A stretch of 64,000 nt of DNA from Rhodocyclaceae bacterium (lineage in GTDB: Bacteria > Pseudomonadota > Gammaproteobacteria > Burkholderiales > Rhodocyclaceae): positions 1 through 64,000 of the forward strand of contig VBWA01000028.1 of assembly GCA_006218025.1 (NCBI GenBank), given 5' to 3'. The notes beneath the pieces are model-generated. The model saw only the letters and a list, made by a program, of their open reading frames with translations. It made no database searches and was not told the DNA's origin. Shown here piece by piece: positions 53,155-63,551 of this stretch (position 1 is its first letter; each line of letters opens with the position of its first letter). The position numbers were made by a program, and so were the translations under genes.

Positions 53155-53883
53155 ATGAAGGATTTCAAAGCCAAGATTCTGGTCGTCGATGACGACCTTC
53201 GCCTGCGCCAGCTGCTCGAGCGCTACCTCTCCGATCAGGGTTTCACGGTCAAGGCAGTACCCGACGCGCCCGGCATGGACCGCGCGCTGGAGCGCGAGCT
53301 TTACGATCTGATCGTGCTCGACCTCATGCTGCCGGGCGAAGACGGCCTCGCCATCTGCCGCCGGCTGCGCGGGAGTGCCAACCCGGTGAACATCATCATG
53401 CTGACGGCCAAGGGCGACGACGTCGATCGTATCGTCGGCCTTGAAGTCGGCGCCGATGACTATCTGCCCAAGCCCTTCAATCCCCGCGAGCTGGTGGCGC
53501 GCATCCACGCCGTGCTGCGCCGTCGCGCGGCGCCACCGCCTCCCGGCGCCCCGGCGATCAGCGAAGAGAGCGTGAGTTTCGGCAAGGTGCGGATCAACCT
53601 GGCGACGCGGGAGCTTGAACGCGAGGATGTCTCCACCCTGCTGACCACGGGCGAGTTCGGCCTGCTGCGTGTCCTGCTGGAGCATCCGCGCCAGCCGATG
53701 AGCCGCGACAAGCTGATGGAACTGGCGCGCGGCCGCGAATATGAGGTCTTCGATCGCGCCATCGACGTACAGATTTCGCGCCTGCGCAAGCTGGTCGAGG
53801 AAGATCCCGGCAAGCCGCGCTACATCCAGACCGTGTGGGGCTTCGGCTACGTCTTTGTTCCCGACGGGAAAAAACACGAATGA
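53155..53883 (+). CDS. ompR: OmpR-family response regulator
   Basis: 242 residues. The receiver has ILVVDDDLRLRQLLERYLSD, LIVLDLMLPGEDGL (Asp about 59) and ADDYLPKPFNPREL. The winged helix has LLTTGEFGLLRVLLEHPRQP, DRAIDVQISRLRKLVEEDPG and IQTVWGFGYVFVPDG. This sequence type is the betaproteobacterial OmpR. It is followed by its kinase gene about 100 bp later. Confidence 0.93.
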   Translation: MKDFKAKILVVDDDLRLRQLLERYLSDQGFTVKAVPDAPGMDRALERELYDLIVLDLMLPGEDGLAICRRLRGSANPVNIIMLTAKGDDVDRIVGLEVGADDYLPKPFNPRELVARIHAVLRRRAAPPPPGAPAISEESVSFGKVRINLATRELEREDVSTLLTTGEFGLLRVLLEHPRQPMSRDKLMELARGREYEVFDRAIDVQISRLRKLVEEDPGKPRYIQTVWGFGYVFVPDGKKHE

Positions 53884-53983
53884 TTCCATACGCATTGAAA
53901 CCGATACTTTGTCGGCTTCGCCTTGCCGTGCCAAAGCACTGTCTGCGGCTCGCCTTCGCGTCTCGCTTCCAATGCGGGCTGGA

Positions 53984-55330
53984 ATGAGGCTGCTGCCGCG
54001 CTCGCTGCTGTGGCGCACGTTCCTGTTCGTCGCGCTGCTGATGATGCTTTCGGTCGCGGCATGGTTCGCCATTTTCAGAAGCTACGAGCGCGAACCGCGC
54101 GCCCGGCAACTGGCGCAGACCCTCGTGAGCGTTGCCAACCTGACGCGCGCGGCACTGATTTCCGCCCGTCCGGAGGCGCGCCGCGAGTTGTTGCGCGACC
54201 TGTCCGACCGCGAAGGAATTCACATTTACCCGGCCGATGCGGCGGATCGCGTCGCCCCGCTGCCCGACCGGCCCTTCCTGCGTCTGGTGGAAGAACTGGT
54301 CCAGGAGCAGATGGGGCCGGGAACCCGACTGACACTGGAGCGGGAGGGCGAACGCGCCCTGTTCATCAATTTCCGCGTCGATGACAGCGACGAAGGCGGC
54401 TTCTGGCTGGCCCTGCCTCGCGAACGCATCGATCGCGTGTTTCCGCTCGGCTGGCTGGGCTGGGGAGTGGCGGCGCTGCTGCTCTCTCTGGTCGGCGCCT
54501 GGTTGATCGTCTACCGCATTACCCGCCCGCTCAAGGCCCTGGTGTTGGCCGCGCGCAAAGTCGGCGCCGGCGAGACGGCGACCCGCCTCGACGAAGGCGG
54601 ACCGTCCGAACTGGCCACGGTCGCCCATGCCTTCAATCAGATGAGCGCCGACTTGGCGCAGATGGACCAGGACCGCGCCCTTATTCTCGCCGGCATTTCG
54701 CACGACTTGCGCACGCCGCTGACGCGCCTGCGCATGGGCATCGAAATGGCGGCCGACGAAGGCCTGCGCGAAGGCATGACCGTCGACGTCGAGGAAATGG
54801 ACAAGACCATCGGCCAGTTCCTCGACTTCGCCCGCTCGGAGGGCGGGGAGGCGCAGCAGGACGTGGATGTCGCTGCCCTGCTGGGCGAGCTCGCCGCGCA
54901 ATACCGGCGACGGGGATTCCAGGTTGAATTCACCGTACCGCCAGCGCCGACTTTTACAAGGACGGTTTCGGTGCGGCCGCAAGGCCTGCGCCGCGCCATC
55001 AGCAACCTGATCGACAACGCGCTGCGCCATGCCGGCAACCAGTCGCCGGTCGAACTGGCCGTGGGCGCCGCGCCGGGCGAATTCAGCATCGAGGTGAGCG
55101 ACGATGGACCCGGCATTCCGGCCGAGGAGGTGGAGCGCATGAAGCGTCCCTTCGCCCGGCTCGAAGCCGCCCGCACCAATGCCGTCGGCGCCGGACTGGG
55201 GCTCGCCATCGTCGATCGCGTCGCGCGCTCGCACAACGGCCGCCTCGAACTGCTGCCGCGCCCCGGCGGCGGGTTGATTGCCCGGCTTGTGCTGCCTGCG
55301 CCCGACCAACCACCCTCCACTGCCTCATGA
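53984..55330 (+). CDS. EnvZ-like sensor histidine kinase
   Basis: 448 residues. TM1 is at about residues 10-32 (LLWRTFLFVALLMMLSVAAW), followed by a periplasmic sensor of about 120 residues, TM2 (LGWGVAALLLSLVGAWLIVY), HAMP, and HisKA with the phospho-His in LAGISHDLRTPLTRLRMGIE. The HATPase has LRRAISNLIDNALRHAG, VSDDGPGIP and GLGLAIVDRVARSHNG. Two copies of the dispersed motif lie within it: 54556 (KVGAGETA in HAMP) and 54935 (PPAPTFT before the ATPase domain). ATG 53984 is chosen; 53972 is also possible. Confidence 0.93.
   Translation: MRLLPRSLLWRTFLFVALLMMLSVAAWFAIFRSYEREPRARQLAQTLVSVANLTRAALISARPEARRELLRDLSDREGIHIYPADAADRVAPLPDRPFLRLVEELVQEQMGPGTRLTLEREGERALFINFRVDDSDEGGFWLALPRERIDRVFPLGWLGWGVAALLLSLVGAWLIVYRITRPLKALVLAARKVGAGETATRLDEGGPSELATVAHAFNQMSADLAQMDQDRALILAGISHDLRTPLTRLRMGIEMAADEGLREGMTVDVEEMDKTIGQFLDFARSEGGEAQQDVDVAALLGELAAQYRRRGFQVEFTVPPAPTFTRTVSVRPQGLRRAISNLIDNALRHAGNQSPVELAVGAAPGEFSIEVSDDGPGIPAEEVERMKRPFARLEAARTNAVGAGLGLAIVDRVARSHNGRLELLPRPGGGLIARLVLPAPDQPPSTAS
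54935..54955 (-). repeat. Copy of the dispersed 24-bp motif inside the envZ-like gene
   Basis: Minus strand AAAAGTCGGCGCTGGCGGTA followed by CGGTG, the best match to the consensus. It encodes TVPPAPTF where related kinases run directly into the HATPase domain, so it may be an in-frame insertion. Confidence 0.7.
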
Positions 55331-55728
55331 ACGACACTTCCACACCCTTTTCCCGCATCGGCGGCGAGCCGGCCGTGCGCCGGCTGGTCAAGCGCTTCTA
55401 CGAACTGATGGATACGCTGCCCGAGGCCTACGGCATCCGCAAGCTCCACGCCGCCGACCTTGCCGGTGCCGAAGAAAAACTCTTCATGTACCTGTGCGGC
55501 TGGCTCGGCGGCCCGCAACTCTACGTCGAGAAATTCGGCCACCCCAAGTTGCGTGCGCGCCATCTGCCGTTTCCGATAGACAGCGATGCTGCCGAACAGT
55601 GGATGCTGTGCATGCGCCAGGCTATGGCCGAAGTCATCTCCGACGAAGGCTTGCGGTCAGCACTGGACAAGTCTCTCAATGACCTCGCCTACCACATGCG
55701 CAATCGCAACGATCCGCCCGCGGCTTAG
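55327..55728 (+). CDS. Truncated hemoglobin, group II-like
   Basis: 133-residue 2/2 globin that may bind O2 or NO. It has the N-terminal IGGEPAVRRLVKRFYELMDT, MYLCGWLGGPQLYVEKFGHP (the group II pattern with Tyr/Trp around the heme pocket), HPKLRARHLPFPID and WMLCMRQAM. The proximal His is probably in the LRARHLPFPI stretch. It overlaps the kinase stop by 4 bp, so it is co-expressed with the two-component system. Confidence 0.92.
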   Translation: MNDTSTPFSRIGGEPAVRRLVKRFYELMDTLPEAYGIRKLHAADLAGAEEKLFMYLCGWLGGPQLYVEKFGHPKLRARHLPFPIDSDAAEQWMLCMRQAMAEVISDEGLRSALDKSLNDLAYHMRNRNDPPAA

Positions 55729-56861
55729 AGGTCGCTGCTTGCCTGCTGACGGCGCAAGGCCAGAGCATGGCGGTGCCGCGCCATCAGGCGCGGGTCGGTG
55801 ACGATGAGGCCGATGGTCTCGCCGATCACCATCACCACGCCCAGCACCGGCAGCACCAGCATCAGGCCGGAGATGCCGGCCACGGCGCCGCCGACGAATA
55901 TCATCAGCACCGTAACCAGCGGGTGCAGTTCGAGGCTCTTGCCGATGGTCAGCGGCATATAGACGAAGTCGTCGAGCAGTCGCACTCCGACGAACAGGGC
56001 AATCGCCCAGTAGGCCATTCCCGGCGCATCCGGAAAGTCGGTCGCGGCCACCAGCACCACCAGCAAGCCGCCGAGGATCGAACCGACATAGGGCACCCAG
56101 GCCAGCACGGCGCAGATCAGGCCCAACGCCAGCGGGCCGGGAATGCCGAGCGCCCACAAGCCGGCGGCGAGCGTCAGGGTATCGAGCACGGTCAGGCTGA
56201 TCAGGCCCATGAAATAGGCGCGCGCAGTGCGATCGATCTCGTGCAGCAGATACAGGGTCTTCTCGAAGAACGCGTTGGGCACCGCGGCGCTCAGAAAACG
56301 CTTGAAGCGGCGCCCGTCGCGCAGGAAGAAGAAGGCCAGAAACGGCGCCAGCATCAGCGAGGGCGCCCAGGCCATGATGCCGATGGCGACCGGCTCCAGA
56401 TGATCGGCAACGGTGCCTGCGCCCTGCGCCAGTCGCGCCGCCACGGTATCCGCGAGACGCGCGCCGGCCAGCGTCGGCCAATGAGCCTCGATACTGCGCA
56501 GTGAATTGTCGAGCAGTTGCAGGCCGCCCTCCACATAGCGGCTCACGTTCTTGTCGGCCAGCTGCGCAGTCAGCCAGGGCGTCAGGGCGATACCGAGGAC
56601 CAGCAACAGCGCCAGGAAGCCCAGGGTGACCAGAGTTGACGCTGCATCGCGGCTCATGCCCCGGTAGATCAGCAGCTTGACTGGCGGGTACAGAAAGTAA
56701 TACAGGATCAGCGCGAGCAGAAAAGGCACCACCAGCCACAGCATTTTCTGGAAGACCAGAAGCAGCAGGCACGTCGTGGCAATGATCGCAGCCCAGACCA
56801 CGGGACCGGAGCCATGGTTGCTCCGCTGCCCCGGTTCCGGCGAGTCGATCGCTGCACTCAC
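55725..56861 (-). CDS. AI-2E family transporter (PerM-like)
   Basis: 378-residue membrane permease with about eight TM helices (VWAAIIATTCLLLLVFQKML, LVPFLLALILYYFLYPP, LSLMLAPFLAFFFLRDGRRF). Its core motif is LAWVPYVGSILGG, with LDDFVYMPLTIGKSLELHPL near the end. The family includes AI-2 exporter TqsA and a range of antiporters; the substrate is not predictable. It is convergent with the globin gene (4-bp overlap). Confidence 0.93.
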   Translation of the reverse strand: MSAAIDSPEPGQRSNHGSGPVVWAAIIATTCLLLLVFQKMLWLVVPFLLALILYYFLYPPVKLLIYRGMSRDAASTLVTLGFLALLLVLGIALTPWLTAQLADKNVSRYVEGGLQLLDNSLRSIEAHWPTLAGARLADTVAARLAQGAGTVADHLEPVAIGIMAWAPSLMLAPFLAFFFLRDGRRFKRFLSAAVPNAFFEKTLYLLHEIDRTARAYFMGLISLTVLDTLTLAAGLWALGIPGPLALGLICAVLAWVPYVGSILGGLLVVLVAATDFPDAPGMAYWAIALFVGVRLLDDFVYMPLTIGKSLELHPLVTVLMIFVGGAVAGISGLMLVLPVLGVVMVIGETIGLIVTDPRLMARHRHALALRRQQASSDL

Positions 56862-56870
56862 GGCCGGGCG

Positions 56871-57422
56871 CTACAGGAGGTGGTGGTAGGCACCCACCGT
56901 GAGCGCCATGTCGCGCATGCGGGCACCGAGGTGGCGCGCCAGCTGGCGCGAGATCTTCGAGGCGATGCGGGCGTGGGTATCGAGCAGGCCGACGAAATCA
57001 TCGCGAAAAAACACGATCAGCTGGCAAGGCGATGCCGCCCGGGCCTGCGCCGAGCGCGGCGAATCGTCCAGCAGCGCGAGCTCGCCGAAGAAGGTGCCGG
57101 GACCGAGTTGCGCGACGCGCCCGGAATCCCCCTGTCGGCGTCGGGGATGGGAGACCGCAGGATCATTGCCGCCGGCTGGCGCTGCGCGCGCTGCATCCCA
57201 GTGCTCATGGCGGGAAATCAGCACTTCGCCCGACGCGATGATGTAGATCGCCTGCCCTTCCTCGCCTTCATCGAAGATCACCTCGCCATCGAGGAAATCG
57301 CGCTCGTGCAGCAGTCCATCGACGATCTGCAACTCGGCCGGCGTCAGATTGACGAACAGACTCAGCTGGTGCAGACGTTCGAGGCGCGGCGATGTCTTGC
57401 TGGGGCGAAACAGGCTGACCAC
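56871..57422 (-). CDS. Cyclic-nucleotide-binding domain protein
   Basis: 183 residues, one CRP-like cNMP-binding domain (LFVNLTPAELQIVDGLLHER, GEVIFDEGEEGQAIYIIASG, GPGTFFGELALLDDSPRSAQ) with no HTH. A proline/arginine-rich insert of about 22 residues (AARAAPAGGNDPAVSHPRRR) interrupts the fold between strands. The start GTG 57422 follows TTTGGAGGATATC. The C-terminal helix (SRQLARHLGARMRDMALTVG) could mediate dimers. It probably reports cAMP or c-di-GMP to an unknown partner. Confidence 0.85.
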   Translation of the reverse strand: MVSLFRPSKTSPRLERLHQLSLFVNLTPAELQIVDGLLHERDFLDGEVIFDEGEEGQAIYIIASGEVLISRHEHWDAARAAPAGGNDPAVSHPRRRQGDSGRVAQLGPGTFFGELALLDDSPRSAQARAASPCQLIVFFRDDFVGLLDTHARIASKISRQLARHLGARMRDMALTVGAYHHLL

Positions 57423-57453
57423 GATATCCTCCAAACAATGACAGGATTCTAAT

Positions 57454-58005
57454 TCAAACGGCTTCCGGCTCGGCAAGCGGGAAGCTGGCCAGCGTCTTGT
57501 AGCTCGCCGCGGAAGGATGCAGGCGGGTCTCGACCAGGGAAAATTCGCTGGCCCGCCAGAGGATAGGCGTTTCCAGCCTGGGCAGCGATCCGCAGCGGGC
57601 CCGGCGCGCCAGCGTGATGTGCGGCACCAGGTCTGCCCCGGAACGATGGTCGATGGTGAAGCCGGCGGCGCGCAGCGCGTCGGCCAACGACGCGGCAAGC
57701 CGGCGCAGCGGCTGCGGCACCTCGCGGCAACCGGCCCACAGGATGCCCCGCTGCGGCCAGAAGCCCAGCCGGTCGAGGCTCAGGTCGAAGGCTTCGGCAC
57801 GAATCCCGGCGGCAATTTCTCCCAGCTTGGGAAGCTGGGTCGGCGTCACCGAGCCGACGAAGGCCAGCGTCAGATGCAAGGCCGCCGGGTGCATCACCCG
57901 GCCGCCGCGAGGCGTCAGCTCGTGCGCCAGCGCAGACAGATGCGAAGTCGCCTCGTGGTCGGGCCATAGCGCAAAGAACACCCGATGCGAGTGCGCCTCG
58001 GTCAT
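57454..58005 (-). CDS. thpR: RNA 2',3'-cyclic phosphodiesterase
   Basis: 183-residue 2H phosphoesterase (ThpR/LigT). Two HxTx motifs are present: HLTLAFVG (about 44) and HITLARRA (about 130), with the intact fold ([20 protein letters not shown]). It opens RNA 2',3'-cyclic phosphates to 2'-phosphates, competing for the ends that RtcB (47024) would seal. It overlaps ispF by 4 bp. Confidence 0.94.
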   Translation of the reverse strand: MTEAHSHRVFFALWPDHEATSHLSALAHELTPRGGRVMHPAALHLTLAFVGSVTPTQLPKLGEIAAGIRAEAFDLSLDRLGFWPQRGILWAGCREVPQPLRRLAASLADALRAAGFTIDHRSGADLVPHITLARRARCGSLPRLETPILWRASEFSLVETRLHPSAASYKTLASFPLAEPEAV

Positions 58006-58499
58006 GCCCCTTGCCCGGCGCGAACCAGAAGCGCCACCGCATGCGCCGCGATGCCTTCACTCCGGCCTTCGAAACCCAGGCGCTCGTTGGTCTTTCCCTT
58101 GACGTTTACGGCCTCGGCCGCAATGCCGAGGTCGGCCGCGATGTTGGCGCGCATCGCTGCGACATGGGGCGCGATACGCGGCGCCTGGGCAATGATGGTG
58201 GCGTCGATGTTGCCGACCTGCCAGCCTGCCGCGCGCACGGCGTCCATGGCTCCGCGCAGCAGAGTGCGGCTGTCGGCGCCCTCCCACTTCGAGCCGCTGT
58301 CGGGGAACATGCCGCCGATGTCGCCCAGTCCAGCGCCGCCGAGAATCGCATCGGTGATCGCATGCAGCAGCGCGTCGGCATCCGAATGCCCGAGCAGGCC
58401 CAGGTGATGAGGAATATGCACACCGCCCAGAATCAGCTTGCGGCCCGGCGTCAGCGCGTGCACGTCATAACCCTGACCGACGCGAAATGGAATCTTCAT
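58002..58499 (-). CDS. ispF: 2-C-methyl-D-erythritol 2,4-cyclodiphosphate synthase
   Basis: MEP-pathway enzyme for isoprenoid precursors, 165 residues. It has [20 protein letters not shown] (metal Asp/His), [41 protein letters not shown] and the C-terminal [16 protein letters not shown]. The usual ispD partner is 500 bp upstream, with a cytochrome c gene between them. Confidence 0.96.
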   Translation of the reverse strand: MKIPFRVGQGYDVHALTPGRKLILGGVHIPHHLGLLGHSDADALLHAITDAILGGAGLGDIGGMFPDSGSKWEGADSRTLLRGAMDAVRAAGWQVGNIDATIIAQAPRIAPHVAAMRANIAADLGIAAEAVNVKGKTNERLGFEGRSEGIAAHAVALLVRAGQGA

Positions 58500-58628
58500 T
58501 GCGGAAAAACCCTTTCACAACAGCTACGAGACATGGACTTTCTTTCCTGCAATCGACCTTGCTTTGAAGCCGGACGCGCCGGTTGGCGGACGCCGGACAA
58601 TGATGCCATGCCAATCATCAATACCCGA

Positions 58629-58928
58629 TCAATCCGGAACGGGATACCGGTAGTGGAAATCATTCAGGTAGCCCGTCACCGCTTCGACGTCGTATTCGCT
58701 CCACTCGAGCTTCGACAGCAGCGCCCAGCGACGCACTTCTGCCTGGAGGCTCGCCCAGTCCGTGGCGAGTTTCTTTTCCCGCCAATGAACCTGGGCGTTG
58801 TGGCAGGCGAGGCAATGCGTCGAATACAGCAACTCGCCGCGTCTGGCGTCGCGGATTGGCTGTGCGTCGGCCTCGGCGAGATGTCCGGACAAGACCAGCA
58901 ATACGACGACTATCGATCTGCGCAGCAT
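58629..58928 (-). CDS. Small monoheme cytochrome c
   Basis: 99 residues with a signal peptide (RSIVVVLLVLSGHLAEADAQ) and one heme site THCLACHNAQVH (CxxCH). The mature part is short and Trp-rich (WREKKLATDWASLQAEVRRW, DVEAVTGYLNDFHYRYP). A single Met or His could serve as sixth ligand, but this is not clear. It is inserted between ispD and ispF. Similar proteins are annotated as cytochrome c or GSU-type; the role is unknown. Confidence 0.85.
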   Translation of the reverse strand: MLRRSIVVVLLVLSGHLAEADAQPIRDARRGELLYSTHCLACHNAQVHWREKKLATDWASLQAEVRRWALLSKLEWSEYDVEAVTGYLNDFHYRYPVPD

Positions 58929-58996
58929 ATTCCCCCCTGAGCATTGACGAATTGAGTATATGCCCTGTCAGACGATGGAAGCGGTCGCCAGGGCAT

Positions 58997-59713
58997 TCAC
59001 GGTTTTGCCCTGTTCTCAAGGATCCATTCCGCCATTTGCAGATCCACCGGATAGGTGACCTTCAGATTGCTGGCGTCGGCAGCCACGAGGCGCGGCAATA
59101 GCCCCAGCGCCTCGATCGCGCTGGCTTCGTCGGTAACCTGCGGCGCGAAATCGAGCGCATCGAGCAGCAGGTGATGGCGGAACATCTGCGGCGTCTGCGC
59201 CTGCCACAAGCCATCGCGTGACACGGTCTGGCGGATGCGGCCATTTTCGTCGGCGCGTTTCAGGGTGTCGGCGACCGGTACCGCAAGCAGCCCGCCGGCA
59301 TCGTCCTCGCCCACCTCCGTAATCAGATTTTCGACCATGGCGACGGTCAGGCAGGGCCGCGCCGCATCGTGCACCAGCACCCAGTCGTTGCCAATTCCAC
59401 CATGGCCGCCGAGTTCGCCGGCCATCCCCCGCAGGCCGTTGGCAACGCTATCCGCCCGGGTGTCGCCGCCGCAGCGCAGAACACGCAGTTTCGGGCCCAG
59501 CGCGGCCATATCAGCGGCGGGCCAGTGTATGTCGTCCGGCGCCAGCACCACAAACACATGCGCTATCGCCGGAGTGGCGCACAATGTCGCCAGGGCGTGC
59601 CGGATCATGGGGTGGCCCGCCAGCGGCAGGTATTGTTTGGGCATGGCGCGCCCCGAGAGCGCTCCCATGCGCGAACCAGACCCCGCGGCAGGAACCAGTG
59701 CGTGATAAGTCAT
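58997..59713 (-). CDS. ispD: 2-C-methyl-D-erythritol 4-phosphate cytidylyltransferase
   Basis: MEP-pathway enzyme, 238 residues: ALVPAAGSGSRMGALSGRAM (CTP-binding), QYLPLAGHPMIRHAL, VHDAARPCLTVAMV, VADTLKRADENGRI, LWQAQTPQMFRHHLLLDAL and DEASAIEALG. It is divergent from the DUF4010 gene. On the minus strand it precedes the cytochrome and ispF. Confidence 0.95.
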   Translation of the reverse strand: MTYHALVPAAGSGSRMGALSGRAMPKQYLPLAGHPMIRHALATLCATPAIAHVFVVLAPDDIHWPAADMAALGPKLRVLRCGGDTRADSVANGLRGMAGELGGHGGIGNDWVLVHDAARPCLTVAMVENLITEVGEDDAGGLLAVPVADTLKRADENGRIRQTVSRDGLWQAQTPQMFRHHLLLDALDFAPQVTDEASAIEALGLLPRLVAADASNLKVTYPVDLQMAEWILENRAKP

Positions 59714-59761
59714 CTGCCAATTCTATACAATCGCCTTAGAGGAAGTCGCGCGAGGATAAAC

Positions 59762-61018
59762 ATGTTCGCTGCAGAAGCCGGATACGAAGCCTTGCAAGCC
59801 TTTGCCACCAGTATCGGCATCGGCCTGTTGATCGGTCTTGAGCGCGAGCGCCAATCCGACCTCAAGGCCGGCCTGCGCACCTTCGCCCTGGTGGGGCTGC
59901 TGGGTTGCCTGTGCGCCCTGCTGGCGCAAACCACCGACAGCGGCTGGATACTCGGCGCCGGCCTGCTGGCCATCGCCGCCATGATGATCGCCGCGCATGT
60001 TTCGGACCCGCTCGATACCGGCGATCCGGGAACGACTTCCGTGGTCGCGCTGATGGTCTGCTACGCACTCGGCGCGGTGGTCTGGTTCGGCTATGCCTCG
60101 ACCGCCGTCATGCTCGCCATCGCCACCACCGTGCTGCTCTACTTCAAGGCCCAGTTGCACGGCATTTCAAAGAGCATGACGCATATCGACCTGCTGTCGA
60201 TCCTGCAGTTCGGCGTGCTGTCGCTGGTCATTCTGCCGATTCTGCCCGACAAGGATTTCGGCCCCTACCTGGCCCTGAATCCGCACAACATCTGGTGGAT
60301 GGTGGTGCTGATCTCGGGGGTGTCGCTGGCGGGCTATGCGGCGCTGCGCCTGACCGGAGCGCGGCACGGAGCGGCGCTGATCGGGCTGTTCGGCGGCCTG
60401 GTTTCATCGACGGCCACCACCATGATTTTCGCCCGTCATGCGCGGGCGAATGTCGATCTCGCGCGCACCGCGATGGTGGTGATCCTGCTCGCCAACATCG
60501 TGGTCATGGTGCGGCTGGGCGTGGTCTCCTTTATTGTCGCGCCCGAGATCGTCGGCCTGCTGTTCGGTGTGCTCGGCTGCGGCATCGCGCTGGGCGTCGC
60601 GGCCACGCTGTGGGGCTGGCGCCAGCTTGAAGTCGGCGATGCCTTGCCGATGCCGAATGTCACCAACCCGACCGAGATCAAGACGGCACTGACCTTCGGC
60701 GCCCTCTACGCACTGGTTCTGGTGCTTTCCGCCTGGCTGCAGGATGTTGCCGGAAACCGCGGACTGTACCTGCTGGCGCTGGCCTCGGGGCTGACCGACG
60801 TCGATGCGATCACGCTGTCTTCGCTGCGCATGTTCAGCATGGAAAAGCTGACGGCCGCGCAAACGATAACCGCGATAACCCTCGCAACGCTTTCCAACCT
60901 CGCCTTCAAGACCGGTCTGGTGATGGTCATCGGCGGTGCGGCGCTGGCTCGCCGCACCCTGCCGGGACTCGCCGCCATCGCCGTTGGTCTGGTCGGCGGA
61001 CTGCTGCTGATGACCTGA
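59762..61018 (+). CDS. MgtC/SapB plus DUF4010 membrane protein
   Basis: 418 residues. The N-terminal MgtC-like segment (ATSIGIGLLIGLERERQSDL, AGLRTFALVGLLGCLCALLA) is followed by DUF4010 with about ten further TM helices (RHGAALIGLFGGLVSSTATT, HARANVDLARTAMV, NPTEIKTALTFGALYALVLV, GLTDVDAITLS). The function is unknown; MgtC relatives affect Mg or phosphate and virulence. ATG 59762 follows GCGAGGATAAAC. Only 6 bp separate it from the Memo-AMMECR1 gene, so they are one transcript. Confidence 0.92.
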   Translation: MFAAEAGYEALQAFATSIGIGLLIGLERERQSDLKAGLRTFALVGLLGCLCALLAQTTDSGWILGAGLLAIAAMMIAAHVSDPLDTGDPGTTSVVALMVCYALGAVVWFGYASTAVMLAIATTVLLYFKAQLHGISKSMTHIDLLSILQFGVLSLVILPILPDKDFGPYLALNPHNIWWMVVLISGVSLAGYAALRLTGARHGAALIGLFGGLVSSTATTMIFARHARANVDLARTAMVVILLANIVVMVRLGVVSFIVAPEIVGLLFGVLGCGIALGVAATLWGWRQLEVGDALPMPNVTNPTEIKTALTFGALYALVLVLSAWLQDVAGNRGLYLLALASGLTDVDAITLSSLRMFSMEKLTAAQTITAITLATLSNLAFKTGLVMVIGGAALARRTLPGLAAIAVGLVGGLLLMT

Positions 61019-61024
61019 AGCGAG

Positions 61025-62415
61025 ATGACCATGAGAACTGCTACCGCGACCCGTCCGCCGGCCGTTGCCGGCATGTTCTATCCAGGCGATCCTGCAAGCC
61101 TTCAGAATGAATTGGCGACCTGCCTCGCCGTTGCCGTCCCGCGAAGCGGAAGTCCAGGCACGCAAGGCGGAGCAGCGCCGACCTTTGAGCCTGCCGCCCC
61201 CGGCCTGCTCAAGGCCGTCATCGTGCCGCATGCCGGTTACATCTATTCGGGCGGCACCGCGGGCCATGCCTACGCGCTGCTGGCTCCGCTCGCCGGACGC
61301 ATCAAGCGCGTGGTGCTGCTCGGGCCCTGCCACCGCGTGTCCGTGCGCGGGCTGGCGGCGCCCACGGTACAGGCCTTCGCCACGCCGCTGGGCAGCATCC
61401 CGCTCGACCGCGCCGCACTGGACGCGCTGGCCGATCTGCCGCAGGTCGTGGCCAGCGACGACGCCCACGCCCAGGAGCACTCGCTCGAAGTGCAACTGCC
61501 CTTCCTGCAAACCGTGCTGGGACAATTCGAACTGGTGCCGCTGGCAGTGGGCCAAGCCAGCAGCGGCGAGGTGGCCCAGGTGCTGGATCGCCTCTGGGGC
61601 GGGCCGGAAACGCTGATCGTGATCAGCTCCGACCTGTCGCACTTTCACACCTACCACGAAGCGCAGGCGATCGACAAGGCGACCGCCGAGCACATCCTCG
61701 CCCTCGACCAGCTCACCAGTTTCGACCAGGCCTGCGGCGCGCTGCCGATCAACGGCCTGCTCGCCCTGGCGCGCAAGCGCGGGCTGCGCATCGAGCGCGT
61801 GGCGCAATGCAACTCGGGCGACACGGCCGGCGACAAATCGCGCGTGGTCGGCTATGCCTCCTTCGCCCTCTATGAGCCCGCTGCGGTCGTAGCCGATCTC
61901 GGCCCGGCCCTGCTGGTGCGGGCTCGCAATGCCATCGCGGCAAAACTCAAGCAGCCGACGCAGGCCGAGCCCGTGCATTCCGCGCTGAGCCAACCCGGCG
62001 CCACCTTCGTCACGCTGACGCAGAACGGTCAGCTGCGCGGCTGCATCGGCTCGCTGCAGGCCCACCGTGCGCTCGATCAGGATGTGCGCGCCAACGCCGT
62101 CGCCGCCGCCTTCAGCGACCCGCGCTTTCCGCCGCTGACGCTGGCCGAACTGCCGCACACCCGCGTCGAAGTATCGCTGCTCACGGCGCCGCAGCCGATG
62201 AAGTTCAGCGACGAGGCCGATGCCGTTCGCCAGTTGCGCCCCAATGTCGACGGGATCATCTTCATTGCTGGCCAGCGACGCGGCACCTTCCTGCCGCAGG
62301 TCTGGGAGCAGCTGCCCGACCCGCGCCAGTTCCTCGCCCACCTCAAGCAGAAGGCCGGGCTGCCGGCCAACTATTGGTCGTCCGAAGTGGAACTGCAACG
62401 CTACGAGGTGCAGAA

Positions 62416-62440
<25 letters not shown>
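61025..62440 (+). CDS. Memo-AMMECR1 fusion (AmmeMemoRadiSam proteins B and A)
   Basis: 471 residues made of two proteins. Residues ~8-285 are a Memo/MEMO1-like dioxygenase fold with conserved metal-site residues (PPAVAGMFYPGDPASLQNEL, VIVPHAGYIYSGGTAGHAYA, GPCHRVSVRG, AQEHSLEVQLPFLQ, VISSDLSHFHTY, CGALPINGLLAL). Residues ~290-471 are an AMMECR1 domain (FVTLTQNGQLRGCIGSLQAH, ALDQDVRANAVAAAFSDPRF, HTRVEVSLLT, RRGTFLPQVWEQLPDPRQFL). The pair plus the radical SAM enzyme form the AmmeMemoRadiSam set. The system has no established reaction. It overlaps the next gene by 25 bp. Confidence 0.93.
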
Positions 62441-63513
<1,073 letters not shown>

Positions 63514-63551
63514 GCGAGGTATTTCTACAACCAGGTTGGACTACTCGAAGC

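Noticed and set aside
61171-61187. Further copy of the dispersed motif in the Memo-AMMECR1 gene
   Set aside because: GCAGCGCCGACCTTTGAG matches only part of the core with an interrupted flank, so it could be chance.
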